The translations under genes were made by a program, and so were the position numbers. Positions 9,172 through 18,518 of a DNA stretch of 64,000 nucleotides are shown piece by piece. Origin of the DNA: Phycisphaerae bacterium. GTDB taxonomy: Bacteria > Planctomycetota > Phycisphaerae > UBA1845 > PWPN01. The notes beneath the pieces were generated by a model. It did no database searches and was not told the DNA's origin. It saw nothing but the letters and a program-made list of their open reading frames with translations. Position 1 is the stretch's first letter. The number at the start of each line of letters is the position of its first letter. Location: contig JAAXZI010000186.1 in NCBI GenBank assembly GCA_012719955.1, positions 52,421 through 116,420 of the forward strand. Direction: 5' to 3'.

Positions 9172-10307
9172 GTCATCGTCCTTTCGTTAAATGCCCTTGG
9201 CAAGCTTCCCCTGGATGGCCGAACATTGCCTCGGCCGGGGAACCGAAGCGGCCATGATAAGGTTCGTCAGGTCTATTGACAAGCTTAGGTGCGCTCCTTG
9301 CAGTCGGGTTGTGCCCGGGCGGCCGGACGCTGTTCAAGCGTGCACCGGCCCCACGCTGATCGCACGCGCCATCCAGCGCACAACCAATTAGGCGGCAACG
9401 ACTTCCGAAGTCCTCCACCGCGACAAGCCTTGAGACCACCAAGGATGAGCCGCTTGTGCCGTGTCGGCAACGCCAGAGGCGATCCGGCCCTGTTCAGGCG
9501 CACTTGGGTACGCCCTTTCCGGATGGACTTCCGGATGCCCCGGCACTGTTCAGGAGCTTGGGCCCCCTCCTGCCGGGCAGGTCTTTAGGCGCAGAGCCAC
9601 GGACCGTTGTGCTTTCGATCCCAGGTATGTCCGGACCGGGAAGGTCACCCTCCAAAACGGCGGGCGCACCATGGACCCGCATCACACTTAGACCGGATTA
9701 TATGCAGCTCATTCACGAAGAGCTTTTGCGCAAAAAAGATTTCTGACCGGCCCCGGGCTCGCCCTGACGGCACTCGAACGGCAACCTGGGCATGAAATGC
9801 TTCGCGCTGTAACCAGGTTGAGGGATCAGGCCGCCGATACCAGTACCCGCATCCGACAGCAGCCGACCACCATCGCTTGAGGAGTGGAACCGCATCTCCA
9901 CGCGGCGAATCATTCGCGCCGCGGAGCCGCATTCCAGGAATCTCCCGGAAACCGGCAGCCTGACCGGGCCCCAACGCGCCGCACTCGGAGAAGTCGTTCG
10001 GGCGGGCAGCATATTCGTCGGCCACCTGATGAAGGCCCTGCGCGTGGGACAACTGACGGTCACATGCCCGCTGACGCGTCGGGAGCGCCGGGGCCTGCTG
10101 ACCCGAGCGAGAAGCGGGAGGACCGCCGAAGCGCGAACATCGCCGTCACCGAGAAGGGACGGCGGCTGAACCGTCGCGGCCCTGAGGATGTGTGGCGACC
10201 ATTGGGCCGGTTGCCTCCTGCTGGCCGGGCGCCAAGAATCCCCTGGACATGCAACTCTGCAACGATTTCGCATCAATCGGGGGGCTCGCACCGGCGCGGA
10301 GGTTCCC

Positions 10308-10817
10308 ATGGTCCAGTTCGAGCGGATCGGCGACCTGGACATCGATCAGGATCTGTCCTTCCAGCAGCGCATGTGGATGATCCAGCGCGTGGGCTGGGTG
10401 CTGATGGTCCTCGTGTTGATCGCGATCCTGCTCGGGCTGGCCGGCGCAGGCCCGTTGGGAAGGGCCTCGACCAGCGCTGCCGACGGGGCTATTACGGTGA
10501 AGTACGACCGCTTCTGGCGTTACAGCCGGCCCACCAAGCTCCAGGTGCGGTTTGATGCCCGGCCGGACAGCGAAGGATTCGCGCGGATATGGGTGGACCG
10601 TCAATACCTTACTCAGCTCATCCTTCAGGGGGTGGTGCCGGAACCGAGCCGCGTGGAGCTGAGCGAGGATCGGCTCACGTACGCGCTGCCCGTGGCCGCG
10701 GCCGGCACGACGACCGTGGAGTTCCAGATACAACCGGATGCGTGGGGTCGGCTGAACGGCCGGATGGGTATTCCGGCCGGCGCCGAAGTCGCGTTCCGAC
10801 AGTTCATTTACCCTTGA
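10308..10817 (+). CDS. Hypothetical single-pass membrane protein
   Basis: MVQFERIGDLDIDQDLSFQQRMW + TM helix VGWVLMVLVLIAILLGLAG; upstream of DUF421 gene. Confidence 0.7.
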   Translation: MVQFERIGDLDIDQDLSFQQRMWMIQRVGWVLMVLVLIAILLGLAGAGPLGRASTSAADGAITVKYDRFWRYSRPTKLQVRFDARPDSEGFARIWVDRQYLTQLILQGVVPEPSRVELSEDRLTYALPVAAAGTTTVEFQIQPDAWGRLNGRMGIPAGAEVAFRQFIYP

Positions 10818-10936
10818 ACGACCGGGCGCGAGGGCGAGACCACCAGGCGCACAATGTGTGCGAGGGCGTATTTCAAGGCGCGTCGCAGGATCGCGCACGG
10901 CCATAAAGTTAAAGCGGATATCCGGGAGGACGATGT

Positions 10937-11386
10937 ATGGACAGTATTCTGCGGGCCGTGGCGGTCTACCTGTTTCTGCTGTTGATATTCCGAATCGCGG
11001 GGCGGCGCACGCTCGCCGAAATGACCAGCTTCGATTTTGTCCTGCTGCTGGTCATCAGCGAGACCACCCAGCAGGCCCTGATCGGGAATGATTTTTCCGT
11101 GACCACCGCCGGGATCCTGATCCTCACCTTGATCGGCCTTGACATTGGCATTTCCCTGATCAAGGAGGCGTATCCCCGGTTCGAGAAGTGGATCGACGGT
11201 GTTCCGATCATCCTCATCGAGGACGGGCACATCCACCAGGACCGAATGAAGAAAGCGCGGGTGGATGAAGCCGACATTCTGACCAATGCGCGAAGGCTTC
11301 AGGGCATCGAGCGCCTGGACCAGATCAAATACGCGGTGCTGGAGCGCAGCGGCGGGATCAGCATTATCCCCAGGAATCAAGGCTGA
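10937..11386 (+). CDS. DUF421/YetF-domain membrane protein
   Basis: AVYLFLLLIFRIAGRRTLAEMTSFDFVLLLVISETTQQALIGND. Confidence 0.88.
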   Translation: MDSILRAVAVYLFLLLIFRIAGRRTLAEMTSFDFVLLLVISETTQQALIGNDFSVTTAGILILTLIGLDIGISLIKEAYPRFEKWIDGVPIILIEDGHIHQDRMKKARVDEADILTNARRLQGIERLDQIKYAVLERSGGISIIPRNQG

Positions 11387-11430
11387 GGGACATGCGTGGA
11401 GCGTTCCACCAATCCGGATCGGTTGATGTG

Positions 11431-12321
11431 ATGGGCTCACATGCTCACGTTTCCGGCCACACTCACGCCTCCACACGCCGGCTGGTGATCGTGTTGATCC
11501 TGCTGGCCGGCTACATGCTGGCCGAAATCGTCGGCGGCTATCTGGCCGGCTCGCTGGCCCTGCTGGCGGACGCCGCGCACATGCTGTCCGACGTGGCGGC
11601 GGTGAGCCTGAGCCTGTTTGCCATGTGGTTTGCCCGGCAACGCTCCGGACCCCAGCGGACCTACGGCTACTATCGGGCGGAGATCCTGGCGGCCCTGGCC
11701 AACGCGGCCTTGCTTCTGGTGGCGGTAGCTTACATTTTTGTCGAGGCCTACAAGCGACTGCGTCAGCCGCCCCCGGTGGCGGGTCTGCTTCTGATGGGAG
11801 TGGCCGTCGGCGGCCTGGTGGTGAACCTGGTCGGGCTCTGGTTGCTTCGCCACGGGCGGAAAACGAGCCTGAACCTGCGCGGGGCCTGGCTACACATGAT
11901 GACCGACGCTCTGGGCAGCGTGGGCGCCATCCTGGCCGGCATCCTGGTGTGGGCCTTCGGCTGGAACTGGATGGACCCGACTATCAGCGTGCTGATCGGC
12001 CTGCTGGTGCTGTACTCGGCCTGGGGGCTGCTCAAAGAGAGCGTGGCCGTGCTCATGGAATCGGCGCCCGGGCGGATCGACGTGGACGAGGTCCGCAGCG
12101 CAATGCTGGACGAACCCGGCGTGCTGGAGGTGCACGACCTGCATGTGTGGACCATCACCAGCGGGCTGGATGCCCTGTCGGCACACGTGGTGTCAGAGAC
12201 GCCGCACGATCCCGAACTCCTCGGCCGCATCCGCCGGATGCTTCACGTCCGGTTCAGCATCCATCATCAAACCATCCAGCTTGAACCTCCCGATTTCGAC
12301 GAGCACCGCCCCGTGATATAG
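11431..12321 (+). CDS. Cation diffusion facilitator (CzcD/ZitB-like) transporter
   Basis: His-rich start; AEIVGGYLAGSLALLADAAHMLSDVAAVSLSL; WLHMMTDALGSVGAILAGI. Confidence 0.93.
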   Translation: MGSHAHVSGHTHASTRRLVIVLILLAGYMLAEIVGGYLAGSLALLADAAHMLSDVAAVSLSLFAMWFARQRSGPQRTYGYYRAEILAALANAALLLVAVAYIFVEAYKRLRQPPPVAGLLLMGVAVGGLVVNLVGLWLLRHGRKTSLNLRGAWLHMMTDALGSVGAILAGILVWAFGWNWMDPTISVLIGLLVLYSAWGLLKESVAVLMESAPGRIDVDEVRSAMLDEPGVLEVHDLHVWTITSGLDALSAHVVSETPHDPELLGRIRRMLHVRFSIHHQTIQLEPPDFDEHRPVI

Positions 12322-12376
12322 GGACGGTGCTTCAGAAGCTTCCGTAGTTCCTCTGCCGCAGACGCTGGCACCCCTA

Positions 12377-12799
12377 TCAATTGATCCCCGCTCTCGCCAT
12401 CCTGGCCCGGGCACCGCGCAGTTGCCTTCCACCGGCAGGTTGCGTGGTAGGCGCACACCACCGCAGGCCCATCCTGCCCATCCCCCGGCCGGCGCCGAGC
12501 GCGTTTCGGCATCCCGGCCACCAGGGGCAGCCGCCGGCGCGAGCACGACCATCGGCCTGCCAGCGCCAACCCCGGCGCCCGCCGGGCGGAGCCGCCATGG
12601 TCGAATCCGCCTGGTCCGCGGGTCTGGTGGTAGTGAACTTTGCGCCGAGGTTTGCCGCCCTCTTCTGCCCACAACGCATCCCCATGCCCCGGCCAAGGCC
12701 CTGACCGGGACCCGGCTGGGCCAAAGCCACCGAGCCCGTCAAAAGTACAGCAACAGCGGCTGCTACTGAACGGATCATGAGACTCACTCCTTTCTGCAT
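12377..12799 (-). CDS. Small secreted Gly/Arg/Met-rich protein
   Basis: Signal peptide MIRSVAAAVAVLLTGSVALAQ; low-complexity remainder. Confidence 0.5.
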   Translation of the reverse strand: MQKGVSLMIRSVAAAVAVLLTGSVALAQPGPGQGLGRGMGMRCGQKRAANLGAKFTTTRPADQADSTMAAPPGGRRGWRWQADGRARAGGCPWWPGCRNALGAGRGMGRMGLRWCAPTTQPAGGRQLRGARARMARAGIN

Positions 12800-12945
12800 G
12801 GACGCCGGTCCTGCCGAAGTTCACCTCCCTTCGTGCAGGATGGCCTTGTGTCAACAGTTCAACGTTGGACAGAATGAAATCCTGCGGAGGAATCGGCCCG
12901 GTGTTGTTGCGGAGCAAATCAGAGGCCGGCGTATATAATCGCGGC

Positions 12946-13506
12946 ATGAGCCCCCCTTCGGATCTGCCGGCCGATGTCCCCTCTGATCCCGAGCTGATGC
13001 GGCGGATCGGGCTGGGAGAGATGAACGCGCTGGCCCTCCTGGTGCGGCGTTACCAGGATCGGGTCCGCCGGACGGCTTATCGCATCCTCGGACGGTGGGA
13101 TATGGCCGACGATGTGGCCCAGGAGGCGTTTTTGCGGATCTACCGAGGCGCCTCGCGCTACCAGCCCACGGCAGCTTTCCCGACCTGGCTGCACCGGATC
13201 GTGGTGAACCTGTGCCTGGACGCCCTCAAGCGACGACGGGCCGTTGCATATGACGCGCTGGAATCCGTTCCCGAGAGTCCCCGGCCGGATCCGCTCATCC
13301 AGCAGGAGCGCGTGCGGGCGGTGCAACGGGAACTGGCCCGGCTTCCGGAAAGACAGAGGATTGCAGTGGTTCTGCACCGTTTCGAGGGGCTGGCTCACAA
13401 AGATATTGCCGAGGTCACGGGCTGGAGCGAGTCGGCGGTGGAGTCGCTGCTGGTGAGGGCCTACGCCCGGCTCCGCGAACGTCTTCAGGAATGGGTGGAA
13501 ACATGA
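12946..13506 (+). CDS. ECF-family RNA polymerase sigma factor
   Basis: Region 2 YQDRVRRTAYRILGRWDMADDVAQEAFLRIYRG and region 4 LPERQRIAVVLHRFEGLAHKDIAEVTGWSESAVESLLVRAYARLRE. Confidence 0.93.
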   Translation: MSPPSDLPADVPSDPELMRRIGLGEMNALALLVRRYQDRVRRTAYRILGRWDMADDVAQEAFLRIYRGASRYQPTAAFPTWLHRIVVNLCLDALKRRRAVAYDALESVPESPRPDPLIQQERVRAVQRELARLPERQRIAVVLHRFEGLAHKDIAEVTGWSESAVESLLVRAYARLRERLQEWVET

Positions 13507-13564
13507 AAACCGGCCCGCAGGTTGTGCGAAGCCGGCTCGTTCAACTGTTGGTGAGGAGTCTGCC

Positions 13565-14038
13565 ATGCAGGCTTGTGTGCCTGATAACCAGTTGATTCGC
13601 CTGGTGGCCGGCGAGCTGACCGCCGCGGAGCGCGAGCAGGTGATGAGTCATCTGCACACCTGCGCGAAGTGCCGGCACGCCTGGGAGGAGCTGCGCGCCA
13701 CCTGGGAGCTGCTCGGGCAGGCGGACGGGCCTCTGCCGGAGAAGGATCTGGCCCCGCGCGTGCTGCAAGCGGCCACGCGCTCGCGGTCCAGGAAGATCCG
13801 CTGGATCGCGGTCGCCCGCGTCGCGGCAACTATCATGCTGGCGGCCGGCATCGGAATCGTCGCCGGCGTGCTGGCGCCGCCAACGGCACCGTATGCCACC
13901 GGCGCGACAGCCGTTTCCGATGAGCAGATGATCGAGATGCTGGGACTGGATGCGATGGATGCCGGCACAGACCTGCTCACCGGGATATTTGAGGCGGACC
14001 ATACGGGATCAGACATGGATCAGGAGCAAGCATTATGA
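13565..14038 (+). CDS. Putative zinc-finger anti-sigma factor
   Basis: HLHTCAKCRHAWEEL zf-HC2-like motif, one TM segment, downstream of ECF sigma. Confidence 0.85.
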   Translation: MQACVPDNQLIRLVAGELTAAEREQVMSHLHTCAKCRHAWEELRATWELLGQADGPLPEKDLAPRVLQAATRSRSRKIRWIAVARVAATIMLAAGIGIVAGVLAPPTAPYATGATAVSDEQMIEMLGLDAMDAGTDLLTGIFEADHTGSDMDQEQAL

Positions 14039-14574
14039 TCGGCGGCCGAACGGTTATCACGTTGCTCATCGCCGCCGCCACGGGCGTGGGCGCCTATACC
14101 GCGACGGTCAAGACCCGGCCGGCGAGCGCGCCGGCGGCGCAGACCGATCCCGCCACCGAAGCCCTGTTGAACTGGCTGGGCGCCTCCCCCTCCCAGCGGG
14201 AAGCGCTGCGGAGGCAAGGCGGCGGATTTGCGGCTGAACTCAGACAGCTTAAAGCGGATCTGGCCGCCCGGCGGTCCGAGTACATCGCCGCGCTCGAAAG
14301 GGCGGACGCTTCCAACGAAGAAATCATGGCCCGGCTGGAAGCGGTGCTGGCGGCGAACAATGAGCTCGAACGCCGCGTCGCGCATTACCTGCTCTCCGTG
14401 CGCGAGCATCTCACACCCGAACAGCAGCGAAGGCTGCTGGGCCTGTGTGCGGAGGGGGCGCGCCGCGGACGCCAATGGCGCGGCGGCAGAGACGGCGGGC
14501 CCGACCATCCCGCCCCCCATCACGGCCAGGGCGGGCGCGGCTGGCGCGGCGGCCGAGGCCCGGACGGCGGGTAA
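14035..14574 (+). CDS. CpxP/Spy/CnrX-like periplasmic protein
   Basis: N-terminal membrane anchor, coiled-coil with HYLLSVREHLTPEQQRRLL; 4-nt overlap with anti-sigma gene. Confidence 0.65.
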   Translation: MIGGRTVITLLIAAATGVGAYTATVKTRPASAPAAQTDPATEALLNWLGASPSQREALRRQGGGFAAELRQLKADLAARRSEYIAALERADASNEEIMARLEAVLAANNELERRVAHYLLSVREHLTPEQQRRLLGLCAEGARRGRQWRGGRDGGPDHPAPHHGQGGRGWRGGRGPDGG

Positions 14575-14776
14575 TCCGGGAAAACAAATTGGACTCCGCC
14601 ACCGCATAACCGATAGAGCCGGTCCATCTTCTGGATGACCGTTTCGAGGGGCTTTGACGCTCAAGGCACGAGGCAGTAATCTGGCCGACAGCTCGTGTGG
14701 AAGCCGCAGGCGCGCGGATCTGGCGCCAGGAGGAACCGACTCGACTCAGCACGCACCTTCCCCACGGCGCTGGCTC

Positions 14777-14783
14777 TATAATA
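14777..14783 (+). promoter_or_regulatory. Putative -10 element of the tRNA promoter
   Basis: ctctataataaac ~15 nt upstream of the tRNA 5' end. Confidence 0.4.
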
Positions 14784-14795
14784 AACGCTTAAGTC

Positions 14796-14868
<73 letters not shown>

Positions 14869-15080
14869 TTGATATCAAAGCACTTACGACAGACCCTCGA
14901 AATCGCGTAACACCTTCGTGACGCATAAGCTCCCCCCGCCCATATTGGAAGACAGGCTCTGGAAGCTCTGTACGACGGCCTACGCCTGGGTCCACCACTT
15001 GGTCCGGCAAGGGCTCGCCTGGAGAAGGTAGAACTCCCGGCTTCCCAGCAAAGCGGGGTCTACGTTCGGGAACTGCCCGC

Positions 15081-15626
15081 TCATGTCAGTGGGTTCGCCG
15101 GCTGTGTCGCCGGGCGGCTGGACGATTCCCCGGCGGCGTTCTGTCGGATCTTTTCGAGATCTTCCGGCGAAAGGAACATGACACGCTGCACATCGTCTTC
15201 GAAGATGGTCAGCGGTTCGCCCCTGTAGGTCACCGTCTTCTTTTCCGTGTTCGGCGTGGGCGTGTCGATTGGGAAGCGGCGGGTGACTTCGTACTCATCG
15301 CCGGTATCCACGGTCCGAAGGAACTTCCACTCCACCTCCGAAACCGCGCCCGGATGGCCGCACCGCATCGGGCCGCCACTTGTTGGCATCGGCACGCCGG
15401 CTTGCGGAATAGAGGCCAGCCCGTTTGTCGGCCCGTGGCGATGGTTGTTGATGAACAGGACGAAGGGTTTTCGCGCTGGCGACGGAGTTGCTTGCGTTTC
15501 GCGCAAGTTGGTTTGGGTATCGCACGTCCGGCCTATGGCCAGCAGGATCATCGCGGCCCCGATAATGGCGACCGCGATGAGGAGGCCAATACGTATCCGC
15601 TGTGAAGGAAGGTCCATAGCCTGCAT
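15081..15626 (-). CDS. Hypothetical membrane-anchored protein
   Basis: TM segment IGLLIAVAIIGAAMILLAIG then soluble domain. Confidence 0.6.
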   Translation of the reverse strand: MQAMDLPSQRIRIGLLIAVAIIGAAMILLAIGRTCDTQTNLRETQATPSPARKPFVLFINNHRHGPTNGLASIPQAGVPMPTSGGPMRCGHPGAVSEVEWKFLRTVDTGDEYEVTRRFPIDTPTPNTEKKTVTYRGEPLTIFEDDVQRVMFLSPEDLEKIRQNAAGESSSRPATQPANPLT

Positions 15627-15685
15627 TCCCTGCTCGTTGACTCAGACCGCGCCCGGCTCAACAGACTTGACACTCAGCCCCAGTG

Positions 15686-15830
15686 CCGTTTCCAGTACAC
15701 CCGTTTCTCGTTGGGGCAGGCGGACAAGATGTCCGCCCCCCAGAAGGACCGGCCGGCGTTGTCGGGGGGCGGGCATCCTGCCCGCCTCATGGGCCAAAGC
15801 GCGAGACTACTGGATCGGAAAGGGTACTAG
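15686..15830 (-). repeat. Dispersed paired-hairpin repeat family A, copy 1 (reverse orientation)
   Basis: Reverse complement aligns with 18120-18273 and 37640-37784. Confidence 0.85.
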
Positions 15831-15971
15831 CGCCGACTCCGCAGATGCCCGAATGCTTACGGGCCGCGGATGACAGGCGCCACCGGCTTGGCAACAATAT
15901 TCTACTGTTGCTTGCAGTTGTACAAAAGTGCAAAGTGGTGGTGTCCGTCCCTGTGGCGAACCGGACGCCGT

Positions 15972-17042
15972 TCATTTCACCGGGATGCTCACCCGGCGGC
16001 CGGTCTTCGCGGACTTATACGCCGCCAGCGCCACCGCCAGCGAGGCCGCACCCGCTTCAATGCCGCAATCCAGATCCAAGCCCTGGCGGAGGGCCTTCAC
16101 GATGGTGGTCACCTCCGTGGCCCAGCCGCCCTTGCCCGGAGTGGGGTCGATCACCCGCGTCTTGAGTTTGGGCCGTTTTTTGGCATTCGGCGTGATCTTG
16201 CCGGTGGTCAGCGTGGTGGCCCCGGCGTTGTCCTGTCGCAGGCAGCCCTTGTCGCCCATGATCTCCAGGCCCACGAACCCGGCCGGACTGGTCCAGCCGA
16301 TTTCGATGTAGCCCAGGGCTCGGGGCCGCTCAAACTCCAGCAGCAGGATCGCGTTGTCCTCCACCGCGATGTCCTTGCGCAGCGTGGCCGTTCGGGCCTG
16401 GACGCCGCGGATCGGTCCCAGCAGCCAGTGGCACTGGTCAATCGCGTGAATGCCCATGTCCAGCAGCGCCCCCCCGCCGGCCAGCTCCGGGTTGTAGAAC
16501 CAGTCGCTTTTGGCCCAGCCGGGGCTCGGCCCGCGGTGCGCGAAACGGATGCGGATCATGAAGGGCTCGCCGATGGCCCCCTGCTGAATCAACTTGCGTA
16601 TCCGCTGATTGCCGCGGTAATGACGGTGCGAAAAGCCCACGACCACCAGCCGGCCGCTGCGTTGCATCGCCTGGCGAATGCGCTCGATCTCGCGCATGCT
16701 CAATGCGGCAGGCTTCTCCAGGATGACGTGCGCGCCCGCCCGCAGGGCCGCGACGGTCTGCTCGGCGTGGAACTTGTTGGGCGTAGCCACGGAGACCACG
16801 TCGAGCCGCTCGGCGGTCAGCATCTCCCGGTAATCCGCATAGGTGCGCAGACCCTCGCCGACCAACGCCTTCGCCTCACGCAGCCGTTGCGGCACCGGGT
16901 CACAGGCGGCCACCACGTCCACGCCGGGAGTCCTCAGATAGCCCGGCAGGTGCAGGGCCTGAGCAATCGCACCGCAGCCAATCACTCCGGCTTTCCAGGT
17001 CTTCGCCACTGTGGATCTCCATTCTCCCTCATGCCAAGACAT
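15972..17042 (-). CDS. Gfo/Idh/MocA family oxidoreductase
   Basis: WKAGVIGCGAIAQALHLPGYLRTPGVDVVAACDP; EKPAALSMREIERIRQAM; GGGALLDMGIHAIDQCHWLLG. Confidence 0.93.
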   Translation of the reverse strand: MSWHEGEWRSTVAKTWKAGVIGCGAIAQALHLPGYLRTPGVDVVAACDPVPQRLREAKALVGEGLRTYADYREMLTAERLDVVSVATPNKFHAEQTVAALRAGAHVILEKPAALSMREIERIRQAMQRSGRLVVVGFSHRHYRGNQRIRKLIQQGAIGEPFMIRIRFAHRGPSPGWAKSDWFYNPELAGGGALLDMGIHAIDQCHWLLGPIRGVQARTATLRKDIAVEDNAILLLEFERPRALGYIEIGWTSPAGFVGLEIMGDKGCLRQDNAGATTLTTGKITPNAKKRPKLKTRVIDPTPGKGGWATEVTTIVKALRQGLDLDCGIEAGAASLAVALAAYKSAKTGRRVSIPVK

Positions 17043-17288
17043 TGCTGGATATGCACAGCCAACAATGTCACACACGATACCGGGTGTTATCAGGGCCAAC
17101 CCCTGCCTCGGCCGTTTCCGAGGCAAAAGGGCCATCCAGGCGGCCGGCCGGTACGATTTGCGCCGCTGGCGCCAGCATCCTGCCCGATGCTGCCGCTAAA
17201 GTCCAGCGATCGGGCCTTGTTCAGCCGGCGAAGGAGGATATCGTATCATGGGAAGCGGCCCGCGCGGCCGTCCAGGTGGTCCGACACG

Positions 17289-18053
17289 ATGCCCACACGC
17301 AAAGTCGTTCATGAACCGCTGCGCCTGACCGCCGCCCAGTGCCGGGCGGTGGACCGATATGCCATCGAGCAACTGGGCATCCCCAGCCTGGTGCTGATGG
17401 AGAATGCCGGCCGGAATGCGGCCGATCTGATCGAAAGCTGGGTCCGTCGTGGAAAGTCCTCCGCCCTCTCATCCCCCCTGTCGGCCTCCATCGTCTGCGG
17501 CAAGGGCAACAATGGCGGCGACGGCTTCGTGATCGCCCGCCATCTGAGCCTGCGCGGCTTCAAGGTGTCGGTGGACCTGCTGGCGGAATCACTGCCGCCG
17601 CCGGCCGCAACGGGATCGCTGACCGCTGGAAGTGGTCTGTCCCCCGACGCCACCGTCAACTGCGCCATCGTCCAGAAGATGGGCCTTCCCGTCCGGCTGC
17701 TCAGCGACGCGAAAGCCCTCGCCGCCGCAACCCGCCGATGGCACAGGAGCCACGTGGTCGCGGACGCTCTTCTGGGCACCGGCTTCACCGGCGAGGTCCG
17801 AGAACCGATGGCCGGGGTCATCCGGCAGATGAACAGCCTCGACGGCCCGCTGATCGTCGCGGTAGACGTTCCCTCGGGCCTGAACGCCGACACCGGCCAG
17901 CCCGGCGGAATCGCCGTGCGCGCCCACCGCACGGTCACCTTCCTGGCGGAGAAAGTGGGCTTCGCCCTGCCCACCGCCAAGCCCTATGTGGGCCGAGTCA
18001 GCGCGGTCGATATCGGAGCGCCGCTGGCCATGATCCTCGCACAGGTGAGATAA
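17289..18053 (+). CDS. nnrE: NAD(P)H-hydrate epimerase (YjeF_N domain only)
   Basis: CGKGNNGGDGFVIARHL; DALLGTGFTGEVREP; IVAVDVPSGLNADTG. Confidence 0.9.
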   Translation: MPTRKVVHEPLRLTAAQCRAVDRYAIEQLGIPSLVLMENAGRNAADLIESWVRRGKSSALSSPLSASIVCGKGNNGGDGFVIARHLSLRGFKVSVDLLAESLPPPAATGSLTAGSGLSPDATVNCAIVQKMGLPVRLLSDAKALAAATRRWHRSHVVADALLGTGFTGEVREPMAGVIRQMNSLDGPLIVAVDVPSGLNADTGQPGGIAVRAHRTVTFLAEKVGFALPTAKPYVGRVSAVDIGAPLAMILAQVR

Positions 18054-18119
18054 AACCCATTCGTCCCCGGCGTTGCGCCGGCGAGCCACTAACAAGGTCC
18101 TGAATCGCCGTTATCGGAC

Positions 18120-18273
18120 CCTGGTGCCCTTTCCGGGCCAGGAGTCTTCGCGCTTCGGCCCATGAGGCGGGCAGGATGTCCGCCTCCCGACAACGCCGGC
18201 CGGCCGCCCTGGAGGGCGAGCATCCTGCCCGCCTGATCCGCCGATAAACTGGAGACTGGTGTACTGGAAACGG
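18120..18273 (+). repeat. Dispersed paired-hairpin repeat family A, copy 2
   Basis: cctggtgccctttcc...cgcgcttcggcccatgaggcgggcaggatgtccgcc...tgcccgcctgatccgccg...ggaaacgg. Confidence 0.85.
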
Positions 18274-18518
18274 TACTGGTCCGCCCGGGCAGCCTGCTCC
18301 GACTGTAACTGCATTTCAGAAATAACTTTATCTTTACCCATGACCACGGGATGCGATCGACTGTGCCCCCACCTCTCCCTGTCCCACTGTCCCTGCTTCG
18401 CTCTGTCCGTCAGGCCCTCTGTCCACCCGCCCGCCCGAAAGTCTGTCAACAGACATGGTTCAAGCGTGCAAACAGAACGCGGATTCGGTATAATTCTATG
18501 CCAAGCGGAGGTTCATGC

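Noticed and set aside
7840-9279. 479-aa plus ORF
   Set aside because: Antisense to metK; composition artefact.
9175-9300. Named SAM-I riboswitch call for the metK leader
   Set aside because: A CTTATC string is present, but the downstream conserved core and pseudoknot elements are not evident; kept only as an unclassified structured leader.
15870-17288. N-terminal 473 residues of the 727-aa ORF leading into nnrE
   Set aside because: Antisense to the Gfo/Idh/MocA gene; the YjeF_N homology starts at the ATG at 17289.
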